Assembly (NCBI GenBank): GCA_020073265.1 | Contig: JAIQFN010000004.1 | Coordinates: 96,010 to 160,009 of the forward strand | Source: Terriglobia bacterium | Lineage (GTDB): Bacteria; Acidobacteriota; Terriglobia; Bryobacterales; Bryobacteraceae | Direction: 5' to 3' | Length of the DNA: 64,000 nt | Part shown: piece after piece, positions 36,232 through 44,366 of the stretch | Position numbering within the stretch: position 1 is the stretch's first letter | Layout of the letters: every line of letters starts with the position of its first letter | Notes under the pieces: generated by a model | Told to the model about the DNA's origin: nothing | The model's database searches: none | What the model saw: the letters and a program-made list of their open reading frames with translations, nothing else | Translations under genes and position numbers: made by a program

Positions 36232-36699
36232 TTACGAGAATCGGGAGACGATGAAAAACGCGCCGCCGATCGCGATGGCGTCCTCGAGCAGGGCGATGGG
36301 AAGGTCGTTACCGCCGGTGGCTCGGACCAGGCGCATCCGAAACTCGTAGCCGGCCAACGTTCCCACCACCGCGCCCGCTCCGCCCGCGAGCAGACCACCC
36401 GCGAGACCCTGGTTGGAAGCGCCGAGGGCGGCTCCGCAGAGTGCTCCGGCCACTATGCGAGCGGCGAAGGATCCAGGCGTTTTCCGGCTGGGGATCTTGG
36501 GCAGCTTGTCAGCGATCAACTCCGCGAATGCGAGCACGCTGACGATGTAAGGCGTGGCCGCAAAACCCAGGAAGGACAGCGGGGTGTTCTCCAGGTGCAC
36601 CCAGGCCAGGCGAGCGGCCCAAGTCACCGCGGCGGGCGCCGTCATGGTACGGAGTCCGTTAATCACGCCGATCAGAAAAGCCCAGAGGTAGGTGGCCAT
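36232..36699 (-). CDS. DUF4126-family membrane protein
   Basis: A 155-residue integral membrane protein with four or so hydrophobic segments: WAFLIGVINGLRTMTAPAAV, FAATPYIVSVLAFAELIAD and AGGLLAGGAGAVVGTLAGYE. GLRTMTAPAAV followed by ELIADKLPKIPSRKTPGSF is the DUF4126 signature. Function is unknown. It is divergent from the cytochrome gene, with the start codons 94 bases apart. Confidence 0.8.
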   Translation of the reverse strand: MATYLWAFLIGVINGLRTMTAPAAVTWAARLAWVHLENTPLSFLGFAATPYIVSVLAFAELIADKLPKIPSRKTPGSFAARIVAGALCGAALGASNQGLAGGLLAGGAGAVVGTLAGYEFRMRLVRATGGNDLPIALLEDAIAIGGAFFIVSRFS

Positions 36700-36793
36700 C
36701 GGTTTCCTCGTTCACCTTAGAGTAAATCACAGCGGCCAGCGGGATTGTGATATAAGAACTCAGACGCCGCGTGTGGTCCGAAAGGAGTGCGAA

Positions 36794-37582
36794 ATGTCGA
36801 TCGAGCGATTCGCGGGTGCTCTGCTTCTCTTGCTGGGTGTCGCCGCGCATCCGTTGCCGGCGCAGAACGCCGCCGAGGTTGACAAGGGCAGGCAGCTCTT
36901 TCTGGGGATGTGCTCGCGATGTCACGGCGCGGAAGGCGGAGGCGGCGAAGGTCCCAGCCTGAACCGGTCCCTGACGCGAGCCACCGACGACCAGGCGCTA
37001 CGGACGATCATTCAGGAGGGCATTCCCGACCGAGGCATGCCTCGCACCCGGCGCCTGAGCAACGGGGAGCTGTCCGCGATGGCCGCGTATGTGCGCTCGC
37101 TGGGACGCCATGCTGAAGTGGCCGGCCAGGGAAACGCCGAGAAGGGCAAGGCCGTTTACCAGAGGCTGGGCTGCGCATCCTGCCACGTCATCGCCGGACA
37201 AGGCGGGATACTTGGCCCCGAGCTTACCAACATCGGAGTGCGGCGTGCGCCGGGTTATCTGCGCCAGGCGATCCTGGATCCCGCGGCCGTTCTGCCGCGA
37301 GGAGGAACGGATGTTCCCGGCCGGGGCTTCAATGAATATCTGCCGGTTCGAATTGTCACGCGGGAGGGCCGGGAGGTCAACGGGCTGCGCGTGAACGAAG
37401 ACTCGTTCAGCATTCAAGTGCGCGATGCGGGCAGCCAGCTTTATTCGTTTCAGAAGGCCGACCTGCAGAAGCTGGACAAGGAATTCGGCAAGAGCCTGAT
37501 GCCGGACTATAAGACCAGAGCCGCCGACGCCGACCTGGACGACCTGGTCGCGTATCTTGCGAGCTTGGGAGGTGCGAAATGA
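36794..37582 (+). CDS. diheme c-type cytochrome, electron acceptor of the PQQ dehydrogenase
   Basis: A 262-residue exported cytochrome with two heme sites: CSRCH (residues 40-44) and CASCH (127-131). The first half is a class I cytochrome (QEGIPDRGMPRTRRLSNGEL); the second adds a LDPAAVLPRGG region like that of Planctomycete-type cytochrome domains (heme-binding, then beta-rich GREVNGLRVNEDSF). ATG 36794 has AAAGGAG upstream. Its TGA overlaps the dehydrogenase ATG (ATGA), so the two are coupled and probably form one periplasmic electron chain. Confidence 0.85.
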   Translation: MSIERFAGALLLLLGVAAHPLPAQNAAEVDKGRQLFLGMCSRCHGAEGGGGEGPSLNRSLTRATDDQALRTIIQEGIPDRGMPRTRRLSNGELSAMAAYVRSLGRHAEVAGQGNAEKGKAVYQRLGCASCHVIAGQGGILGPELTNIGVRRAPGYLRQAILDPAAVLPRGGTDVPGRGFNEYLPVRIVTREGREVNGLRVNEDSFSIQVRDAGSQLYSFQKADLQKLDKEFGKSLMPDYKTRAADADLDDLVAYLASLGGAK

Positions 37583-39186
37583 GGATAGAACGATTGCGCG
37601 CGTGGATTTGCGCGGGCGTATGTCTGGCTTTAAGCGGCGGCGCCGTCATGGCGCAGGTGCCGTACCGGCGCATCGCGGGAGCCGAGAGCGATCCCTCGAC
37701 CTGGGTGACGTACTCGGGCAACTACCAGGCGCAGCGCTTCTCGTTGCTCGACCAGATCAACCGGCAAAACGTCGCGCAACTGAAGCCCACCTGGATGTAC
37801 CAGATGCGGCACCCGGGAATCGTGGAGACGTCGCCGATCGTAGTGGACGGCGTCATGTACCTCACCGAGCCGCCCAGCACGGCCACGGCGCTGGACGTTC
37901 GCACGGGCCGGCCGCTGTGGACCTACACGCCGAAAATTCCGTCGGACGTGATCGTCATCGGGTCGCCGCCGGTGAATCGCGGCGTCGCGGTGCTGGACGA
38001 TCTGGTTTTCTTCGGGACGGTGAATTGCCATCTGATCGCGCTGGACGCGAAGACCGGAATCGTCCGCTGGGACACGATGGTGGACGACAACAAGAAGGGT
38101 TACTACGTGACGTCGGCGCCGCTGGCGATCGACGGTCGGATCATCATCGGGATTTCGGGCGCCGAGACGGGCATTCGCGGGTTCCTGGATGCCTACGATC
38201 CGAAAACCGGCAAGCGGCTGTGGCGCACCTACACGGTTCCGGCGCCGGGCGAACCCGGGCGTGAAACCTGGGGCGGCGATAGCTGGCAGCACGGCGGCGG
38301 TTCCACTTGGGTCACCGGGTCGTACGATCCGGATTTGCACCTGCTGTATTGGGGCACTGGGAATCCGGGGCCGGATTGGAACGACGACGTGCGGCCCGGC
38401 GACAATCTGTACACCTGTTCGCTGCTGGCCATCGATCCGGCCAACGGGAAAATCAAGTGGCATTTCCAGTTCACGCCGCACGACGTCCACGATTGGGACG
38501 CCACCGAGATTCCAGTATTGTTCGATGCGGAAGTGCAGGGCCGGCGCCGCAAAGTGGTGTCGATGGCGAACCGCAACGGGTTTTATTATTTGTTGGACCG
38601 CGCAACCGGCGAGTTTTTGACCGCGGTGCCGTACGTCAAGCAAAACTGGACCGATGGGCTGGATGCGAAAGGCCGGCCCTTCGCGCGCCGCGATGCGGAT
38701 CCCAAAGCGGAGGGGACGCTGGTCTATCCGGCCATCACCGGAAGCGCGAACTGGTACAGTCCGAGCTACAGCCCCAAGACGCGCCTGTTCTACCATGCGG
38801 CGCGTCAAATGGCAGGCATTTACTTCAAGGGCGACGCCGAGTACAAGGACGGGACTGCGTACACCGGCGGCGGCGGCGATACCAAGAACGGCGACGAGGC
38901 GTCGGGCGCGATTCTGGCGTGGGAAGCCAGCAGCGGGAAGTTGCGGTGGGAGTTCAAGCTGCTTACGCCGCCCTGGGCGGGTTTATTGTCCACTGCCGGC
39001 GGGCTGGTTTTTGGCGGAACCGAAGAGGGGAATTTCTTCGCGCTGGACGCCGAGAACGGCAAGCCGCTTTGGCAACTGCAACTCGGCGGCAGGGTGGCGG
39101 CCAATCCGGTTTCGTTCGCCATCGATGGCAAGCAGCAGGTGGCGATTGCGGCCGGGTCGTCGCTGTTTGTGTTTGGGTTGCCTTGA
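37579..39186 (+). CDS. PQQ-dependent alcohol dehydrogenase with lanthanide-type D-W-D site
   Basis: A 535-residue periplasmic quinoprotein with the usual eight tryptophan-docking repeats (for example ALDVRTGRPLWTYTP, ALDAKTGIVRWDTMV). Expected metal and PQQ ligands are visible: Glu 196 in SGAETGIRG, Asn 262 in GTGNPGPDW and the catalytic Asp 305 in TPHDVHDWDATE. Asp 307, two residues on, is the extra ligand of lanthanide-dependent (XoxF/PedH-type) enzymes. The adjacent Cys-Cys pair of classic alcohol dehydrogenases is absent. Substrate unknown. It overlaps the cytochrome gene by four bases. Confidence 0.85.
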   Translation: MRIERLRAWICAGVCLALSGGAVMAQVPYRRIAGAESDPSTWVTYSGNYQAQRFSLLDQINRQNVAQLKPTWMYQMRHPGIVETSPIVVDGVMYLTEPPSTATALDVRTGRPLWTYTPKIPSDVIVIGSPPVNRGVAVLDDLVFFGTVNCHLIALDAKTGIVRWDTMVDDNKKGYYVTSAPLAIDGRIIIGISGAETGIRGFLDAYDPKTGKRLWRTYTVPAPGEPGRETWGGDSWQHGGGSTWVTGSYDPDLHLLYWGTGNPGPDWNDDVRPGDNLYTCSLLAIDPANGKIKWHFQFTPHDVHDWDATEIPVLFDAEVQGRRRKVVSMANRNGFYYLLDRATGEFLTAVPYVKQNWTDGLDAKGRPFARRDADPKAEGTLVYPAITGSANWYSPSYSPKTRLFYHAARQMAGIYFKGDAEYKDGTAYTGGGGDTKNGDEASGAILAWEASSGKLRWEFKLLTPPWAGLLSTAGGLVFGGTEEGNFFALDAENGKPLWQLQLGGRVAANPVSFAIDGKQQVAIAAGSSLFVFGLP

Positions 39187-39195
39187 GGTAAGCCG

Positions 39196-39242
39196 GGCGT
39201 TCACGCGAGTGTGAACGCGCCACGCAGGAGTGCGTGCGCCAC
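39196..39242 (+). repeat. double-hairpin repeat family B, copy 2
   Basis: First hairpin GTTCAC-GCGAGT-GTGAAC, second CACGCA-GGAG-TGCGTG, then CGCCAC. It fills the space between the convergent PQQ dehydrogenase and dGTPase genes, a terminator-like position, and reaches into the dGTPase stop codon. Confidence 0.7.
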
Positions 39243-40363
39243 TAGGCGCCTGTGACTTGGTGGTAGCAGCGTTCCAGGAAGCCGTCGGTCATGCCGGCGA
39301 TATAGTCGCATACCACGCGGTGAACCGTCGAAGCGGCCAGCGGCTCGACGTAATATTCGGGCAGCTTGCCGGGATGCGCCACGTAAAACTCGAACAGCGC
39401 GGCGATCATGGCGGCGGAACGGCGGCGCTCGTCCACCATGGCTTCGGAGAAATACACGGCGTGATGCAGAAACTGCTTCAGCTCGCGGTCGGTGGCCTGC
39501 GTCGGCGCGGTGAAAGCGGCTAATCGCCGGCGATGTTCGCGGACATCGGTCCAATCGGCGACGCGCGCTTCCTCGGCGGCGTGCGAGGTGCCCTGGATCA
39601 GTCCTGAGACCAGCCCGTCCACGAGGCCGCGCAGCACTTCCTGAAAGCGCTCGCGGCAGGAAGCGCCGGGAAACTGGCCTTCGGTCTGCTCGTAGCGGCG
39701 CTCGAATTCCGGCACCGCCTCGGAGATCTGATCGATGCCGAACAGGCCAGCCGAGAACGCATCGTCCAGGTCGGCGGTGTTGTAGGCCACCTCGTCCGCC
39801 AGGTCGATCAGTTGCGCCTCGAGCGGCGGCCGCAGGCCGGGCAGATATTCATCCAGCGCCGGATTCTCGCCGGGTTCGAAATCGCGCGAGTGTTTGACGA
39901 TGCCCTCGCGAACCTCGAAGGTCAGGTTCAGTCCCGGAAAACGCGCGTAGCGATGCTCGAACGACTCGACGATTCGCAACGCGTGCAGGTTGTGATCGAA
40001 GCGGTCGCCGAAGCGCCGCATCTGGCGATCCAGTTCCTCTTCGCCGGCGTGCGCAAAAGGCGGATGGCCGATGTCGTGGCCGAGCGATAGCGCCTCGGTC
40101 AGGTCCTCATTCAGTTCCAGGGCCGACGCCAGCGTGCGCGCGATCTGCGAAACCTCGATGGTGTGGGTCAGGCGATTGCGAAAGTGGTCCGAGATGCCGG
40201 CCGGAAACACCTGGGTCTTGTTCTCCAGCCGCCGGAAGGCGCGGGAATGAATGATGCGATCGCGATCGCGCTGGAAATCGTTGCGGTAGGGATGCGGCGG
40301 TTCAGGATAACGCCGGCCGCGGCTCCCGGCGACGGGAAAGCGCAGTCGGCCGAGCGCGGTCAC
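39242..40363 (-). CDS. dgt: deoxyguanosinetriphosphate triphosphohydrolase-like protein (HD domain)
   Basis: A 373-residue HD hydrolase. The metal ligands are present: HTIEVSQIARTLAS, then GHDIGHPPFAHAGE, and a late IDLADEVAYNTADLDDAF. The N-terminal FQRDRDRIIHSRAFRRLENK is the usual dGTPase motif. It removes triphosphate from dNTPs, keeping pools balanced. GTG 40363 overlaps the stop of the upstream TPR gene (GTGA), so the two are co-translated. Confidence 0.9.
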   Translation of the reverse strand: MTALGRLRFPVAGSRGRRYPEPPHPYRNDFQRDRDRIIHSRAFRRLENKTQVFPAGISDHFRNRLTHTIEVSQIARTLASALELNEDLTEALSLGHDIGHPPFAHAGEEELDRQMRRFGDRFDHNLHALRIVESFEHRYARFPGLNLTFEVREGIVKHSRDFEPGENPALDEYLPGLRPPLEAQLIDLADEVAYNTADLDDAFSAGLFGIDQISEAVPEFERRYEQTEGQFPGASCRERFQEVLRGLVDGLVSGLIQGTSHAAEEARVADWTDVREHRRRLAAFTAPTQATDRELKQFLHHAVYFSEAMVDERRRSAAMIAALFEFYVAHPGKLPEYYVEPLAASTVHRVVCDYIAGMTDGFLERCYHQVTGA

Positions 40364-41070
40364 TTCTGCGGCAGTTCGGCGATCGCGGTGATGGCGGCCT
40401 TGCTGATATTGAGGCGAGGGCTTCCGCGCAGCGGCTCGATCAGCTTGCGTGCTCTCTCCGGGTCGCTCTTGGCCAGCAACTGGCCCAAGGCCAGCTGAGC
40501 GGATTCCTTGGAAACCAGATCGGTGGGATGATCGATCACGGACTGAATCAGCTTCTCGCCGTCGGCCAGTTTGCCCTGAGACGCATACACCTGCGCCAGC
40601 GAGAGCTTGGCCATCGAAGCGTAGTTGCGATTGCCCGAGTCCGCCACCAGCTTGAAGCGCTTCTCGGCTTCCGCCAGGTTGCCTTGATCCGATGCGTTGG
40701 TCCCCAGAAAGAACTCGCCGATCGCGCCCTCGTCGGTTCCCGGATACTTGGTGGCGAGTTCGGTGAAGGCCTGGATAGCGGCCTTCTGGCGCTCGGCATC
40801 GGAAGCATACATGATCGCGTAGGGGCTGGCCGCCGCGGCATTTCCGATACCCGCGTTCTGAATCTGGATGGCGTGATGCAGCGCTTCCTGCCGCACCGAA
40901 TGCATGTGACTTCGATACAGGTAAACCGCCAGCATCAGCACCACGACCGCGACCGCGATGCCGCCCCAGCGGATGAGCTGCTGGCGATGTTCGGAAACGT
41001 ATTCGACGCTATGCTGAACCTCGAGCGCGAACTTGTCACTCTTCAGTTCTTTGCGGGTAAGGCGAGCCAC
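40360..41070 (-). CDS. membrane-anchored TPR protein (YfgM-like)
   Basis: A 236-residue protein with a cytoplasmic N-terminus, one membrane segment near residues 34-53 (IRWGGIAVAVVVLMLAVYLY) and tetratricopeptide repeats (AIQAFTELATKYPGTDEGAI, AEKRFKLVADSGNRNYASMA). The architecture matches YfgM/TPR_21 proteins that assist periplasmic folding or secretion. It is upstream of the dGTPase gene in the same unit. Confidence 0.8.
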   Translation of the reverse strand: MARLTRKELKSDKFALEVQHSVEYVSEHRQQLIRWGGIAVAVVVLMLAVYLYRSHMHSVRQEALHHAIQIQNAGIGNAAAASPYAIMYASDAERQKAAIQAFTELATKYPGTDEGAIGEFFLGTNASDQGNLAEAEKRFKLVADSGNRNYASMAKLSLAQVYASQGKLADGEKLIQSVIDHPTDLVSKESAQLALGQLLAKSDPERARKLIEPLRGSPRLNISKAAITAIAELPQK

Positions 41071-41188
41071 TGGAACCTCTTCGTTGGGGAAATTTCAGGA
41101 TAGCACATGGATTTCCGGCCCGCCCGCGGCGACCGGGCGGCTGGCAGAAAAGTTGAGAGGATTGGCATGCCGGGGCCTCTACTTCAGC

Positions 41189-41398
41189 GTGAGAATCACA
41201 CTCGAGACCAGTTGCCCGTGCTGCGGCTCGCGCGATGTCCGCCGGTCCAAGCGCAACGGCGCCTGGGTCACATTGCTACGCCAGTTGCTATTCGACCCGT
41301 ATCGCTGCCGGAGCTGTTTCCGGCGATTCTTCCGGCCGAGAAGGCTGTTGGGGTCGCACCACGCCGCCCTGGCCGGGAATAGCACCGCCGTCAACTAA
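41189..41398 (+). CDS. small zinc-ribbon protein
   Basis: A 69-residue candidate from GTG 41189. CPCCGSRDVRRSKR near residue 10 and YRCRSCFRRFFRPRR near 40 place two CxxC pairs around a basic stretch, as in zinc ribbons of small nucleic-acid-linked proteins. The ribosome site is weak, and the open frame extends upstream. Short length means some doubt remains. It is divergent from the TPR gene. Confidence 0.5.
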   Translation: MRITLETSCPCCGSRDVRRSKRNGAWVTLLRQLLFDPYRCRSCFRRFFRPRRLLGSHHAALAGNSTAVN

Positions 41399-41437
41399 GC
41401 CGCCCCACCAGGCACCGTACCATGGCGCCGGAACCGG

Positions 41438-41782
41438 TCAGGAATAGCTGCGGACCGCGGCCGCCTCGTCGTCGAACACCTCGAAGACGGTGTACAGCTT
41501 GGTGATCTGCAGGAGGTCCTTGACACGCTTGCTCAAACCCAGCAGCTTCAGTTGGCCTCCGTGGTTGGTGACGGTGGTAAAACCGGACACCATTTCGCCG
41601 ATCCCGGAGCTGTCGATGTAGGAGACGTCGCTCAGGTTCACCAGAATTTTCTTGCCGCCCTTGGTAGCCAGGTCGCGGATTGTGTCGCGAAAGATAGTGG
41701 CGCCTTCGCCCAGAGTGATTCGGCCGGTCGCATCGATTACAGTCACGTCGCCTACTTGGCGGGTCGTCAGTTTAACGCTCAC
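41438..41782 (-). CDS. STAS-domain anti-sigma-factor antagonist
   Basis: A 114-residue STAS protein. ILVNLSDVSYIDSSGIGEMV holds the phospho-accepting Ser of anti-sigma antagonists (SpoIIAA/RsbV type). It follows the RsbW-like kinase gene by 33 bases on the same strand, so the two form a partner-switch module that frees a sigma factor when this protein is dephosphorylated. The sigma factor and phosphatase are not in the window. Confidence 0.9.
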   Translation of the reverse strand: MSVKLTTRQVGDVTVIDATGRITLGEGATIFRDTIRDLATKGGKKILVNLSDVSYIDSSGIGEMVSGFTTVTNHGGQLKLLGLSKRVKDLLQITKLYTVFEVFDDEAAAVRSYS

Positions 41783-41815
41783 GAATAGAACCTCCTCGCA
41801 TCTTGTTGGAACTTG

Positions 41816-42235
41816 TCAACTGGCTTTGGCCAGGTACTTCACCATTCGTACTTCGGTCCCATGCGGCTGCCCGCGCCGAACCTGGAATTCGTCGACGAAC
41901 GCCCGGATCAGCAGCAGGCCACGTCCGGACTGGCGCAGCAGATTCTCTTCCGCCAACGGGTCCGGCAAACAGGTCAAGTCGAACCCCTCGCCCTCATCGG
42001 CAATCACGACCGTCAAACGATCCGCGGCCTTGGTAATGGACAGATGCACCTTTTTGCGCGCATTGTAGCGGTTGCCGTGCACCACCGCATTCACCATACT
42101 CTCGCGCACCGCCATGCCGAGCTGGTGCAAATCTTCTTCTGAGAAACCGATCGCTTCGGCGTCCCGCAGGACCGCTGTCTCGGCAACTTCCACGCTATCC
42201 AAAGTGGAATCGAGCAGCAAGCGTTGTTCTGCCAT
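41816..42235 (-). CDS. RsbW/SpoIIAB-like anti-sigma kinase
   Basis: A 139-residue GHKL protein. LGMAVRESMVNAVVHGNRYN is the N-box and IADEGEGFDLTCLPDP, then SGRGLLLIRAFVDEF, are the G-boxes of HATPase anti-sigma factors. It binds a sigma factor and phosphorylates the STAS partner just downstream. A promoter with TTGACA and TACTGT lies 34 bases upstream of the start. Confidence 0.9.
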   Translation of the reverse strand: MAEQRLLLDSTLDSVEVAETAVLRDAEAIGFSEEDLHQLGMAVRESMVNAVVHGNRYNARKKVHLSITKAADRLTVVIADEGEGFDLTCLPDPLAEENLLRQSGRGLLLIRAFVDEFQVRRGQPHGTEVRMVKYLAKAS

Positions 42236-42275
42236 AGTTTCGCATGGGGCCGCAGCGTGGCCAAGTCGAATGTTT

Positions 42276-42305
42276 ACAGTAGAATACTCGCACGGGCAAT
42301 GTCAA
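42276..42305 (-). promoter_or_regulatory. sigma-70-type promoter of the RsbW-STAS pair
   Basis: On the minus strand TTGACA (42300-42305), an 18-base spacer, then TACTGT (42276-42281). The transcript would start near 42269. Confidence 0.5.
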
Positions 42306-42386
42306 GAACGTGCGGGCGCCGTAAGGGAGACGTACTTCCGGCCGGCCGGCGCAATGCCGGGCGCGGATCTGGCGTGATTATGAACT

Positions 42387-42423
42387 GGCGGACGCAGCCG
42401 GGCAGACGCAGCCGGGCGGACGC
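42387..42423 (+). repeat. 14-base tandem repeat, about 2.6 units
   Basis: GGCGGACGCAGCCG, GGCAGACGCAGCCG, then GGCGGACGC, one base different between the first two units. It lies just outside the 3' end of the secreted-protein gene at 42427. Confidence 0.7.
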
Positions 42424-42426
42424 TAC

Positions 42427-43089
42427 CTAGCGAGCCAGCACGTCGACTTTGACAACCTGCCCGTTGTCCAGGCGGACGGTCCCGATCTGTCTGCCGTTGG
42501 CCCAATACTGGCAGCTCTCGCGCAGGTGTCCATCGTCATCCGGAACGATCACGTGAGACGCCGGCGTGCCGAGGGCGGACTGCAATTCACTTTGCGTGGC
42601 CCCGATCTTGATGTTCGCGAGGTCCTCGATGGAGGGGTCCTTCCTGGGCGGTGCGATGGCCACGGATATTGAGACGGGTGCGGCAAGCTGCGCGGTCCCG
42701 GCAACTGCCGTGTGTTCCCTGGATGCTGAGTGGGATGCTCTCGCGTTGTGCGACCGCTCGATGGCCGAGCCGGCGCTGCTGAGCGCACCACCACCGCCGC
42801 CGCCCGATTGGGGCGCGGGTCCCGACTGCTTGGTTGCTGAGGCCTTCTGGTCCGCGATGACGGTGGGCTTCACCGGAGCCTTGGCCTTGTCCTTGCCGCC
42901 CGCCGCCGTGGCGGTAGCATGATCGGTTTGGCTGAAAATGTTGCTGATCGCGCTGCTGATCGGCTTTCCCGCGGCCGTGCCGACAGTTGCCCCCGCGGCC
43001 GCCGCCGCATGTTCCGCAAGACTCTGGGCCGATAGGCCGCCAGCCAGCGCCAGACTTCCAATTACCGCGAATGCTCTCAGCGAGCGCAT
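42427..43089 (-). CDS. secreted protein with low-complexity linker and SmpA/OmlA-like C-terminus
   Basis: A 220-residue exported protein: signal peptide MRSLRAFAVIGSLALAGGLS, then an Ala/Lys/Gly-rich disordered middle, then a compact end, IEDLANIKIGATQSELQSAL with ESCQYWANGRQIGTVRLDNG, that resembles the BamE-like fold. The role is unknown. It is alone on its strand, divergent from the Lys-rich zinc-finger gene. Confidence 0.6.
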   Translation of the reverse strand: MRSLRAFAVIGSLALAGGLSAQSLAEHAAAAAGATVGTAAGKPISSAISNIFSQTDHATATAAGGKDKAKAPVKPTVIADQKASATKQSGPAPQSGGGGGGALSSAGSAIERSHNARASHSASREHTAVAGTAQLAAPVSISVAIAPPRKDPSIEDLANIKIGATQSELQSALGTPASHVIVPDDDGHLRESCQYWANGRQIGTVRLDNGQVVKVDVLAR

Positions 43090-43142
43090 GATTCCCTCCT
43101 GTATTCCATGCTAAGGAGAACGATGGCCATGCGCCAGACTTG

Positions 43143-43180
43143 AAAAGCCTTAGTACCTCCCCGAAAAAGGTACGGCTTTT
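43143..43180. other. bulged hairpin between divergent genes
   Basis: AAAAGCC pairs with GGCTTTT and GTACC with GGTAC, with a TTA bulge on one side and an 11-base loop. It has A and T tracts on either side, like a bidirectional terminator, but it sits between two divergent starts, so a regulatory role is possible. Confidence 0.5.
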
Positions 43181-43232
43181 GAGACTACCCGCCGTCGCAG
43201 CGCCGCCCGGCCAACTCTGCTAAAGGTGTACT

Positions 43233-44291
43233 GTGGCCACTCGGCGCGGGACACGCGGCTCCAAACCTGGCAAGAAGCCCGTGCGGAAGCCCGCCGCCAC
43301 GGCGAAACGCAATGCGCCCCAGAAATCCAGGAAGCCGGCTGCGGCGCCGCCGAAGAAAAAGGCCGCGCCCGCCGTGGCCGCGCTGGACCTCGGCGAGTTT
43401 CCGCGCGAGTCGATTACGCAGGGCGAGCGCTGGATCTGTCTGGCCTGCGTTTGGGAAGTGTTCACGCGCCACCTGGGGCTGGCGCCGGCCACCGCGCTCC
43501 GGGAGATCAAACGCTACACGCCAACGCTTGAGGAATTGAACGCCGTTGCGCTCGAGCGGCCTTATTTTGTGCCCGATTCCAAGAAAGCGCATTGCCCTTA
43601 CTGCGGATCGGCCTCAAAATGGCACGCCCGGATGCCGACCTATCGCATCGAGAGCGGCAAAGCCACCGATGTCCTGCGCCGCGCCTTGGTGAAGAAGCTG
43701 CCCAAGGCCGGCGACCAGTTCGTCGTGCTGGAACAAAAGGCCACGCAGCAGCATGCCTTTTTCGAGTGGCTGGAAAAGATCAGCGAGCGGCTCGACCTGG
43801 ACGATCCCGCCTGGCTGTTCGAAGTATCCCGGCACTACCTGAGCCGCAAGGAACCGAAAGTGGATTGGCAGGCACAGTTCACCGAGATCCGTTCGATCCG
43901 CCGCTCGCGGCGTCTCGAAGACGGCTGGGAAGTGGACAGCGGCCGCCTGTTTCTCGCGCCCGTTTTGTTTGATGAGCTATTGCTGGTCCAATATCTGGTC
44001 AGCCGCTCGCATCGTGCCGGCGGCCTGACGCTGGAAGGCCGCTACACGCTCCCGGAGTTGTGGCACCGGCTGCGGCGCGCGGGCTATCTTCGCGCGGTCG
44101 GAGTGGAGGCGAACAATCCTTCCGATGCGCTGGAGCGACTGCTCGCGTATCTGAGCGGCGGCGAAGCTTCCATCCGCTTCTATCACATCGTGGATCGCCG
44201 CGCATTTCTGGAGACCGCGCGGCAATTGCGGGCCGCTCCCTCACGGTCGCGGCTCGGTAAGCGTTTGCCAATGCCGAGCCGCGCGCGTTAG
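43233..44291 (+). CDS. protein with H1-like basic tail and CxxC zinc motifs, unknown function
   Basis: A 352-residue protein from GTG 43233 with AAAGGTG upstream. The first 47 residues are rich in Lys, Ala and Pro (KPVRKPAATAKRNAPQKSRK), like a histone-H1 tail. Two CxxC motifs follow (ICLACVWEVF near residue 70 and AHCPYCGSASKW near 115). The rest is helical with many charged residues (RSIRRSRRLEDGWEVDSGR). This suggests nucleic-acid binding. No family was recognised. The C-terminal half has a winged-helix-like feel but nothing decisive. Confidence 0.7.
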   Translation: MATRRGTRGSKPGKKPVRKPAATAKRNAPQKSRKPAAAPPKKKAAPAVAALDLGEFPRESITQGERWICLACVWEVFTRHLGLAPATALREIKRYTPTLEELNAVALERPYFVPDSKKAHCPYCGSASKWHARMPTYRIESGKATDVLRRALVKKLPKAGDQFVVLEQKATQQHAFFEWLEKISERLDLDDPAWLFEVSRHYLSRKEPKVDWQAQFTEIRSIRRSRRLEDGWEVDSGRLFLAPVLFDELLLVQYLVSRSHRAGGLTLEGRYTLPELWHRLRRAGYLRAVGVEANNPSDALERLLAYLSGGEASIRFYHIVDRRAFLETARQLRAAPSRSRLGKRLPMPSRAR

Positions 44292-44366
44292 CAAGCGGCC
44301 TCTGTGTAGCGTTACTGGACACCCCGTTCCGCCGCGGTTCGCTATAGTATGGCGGAGGTGCCGGAC

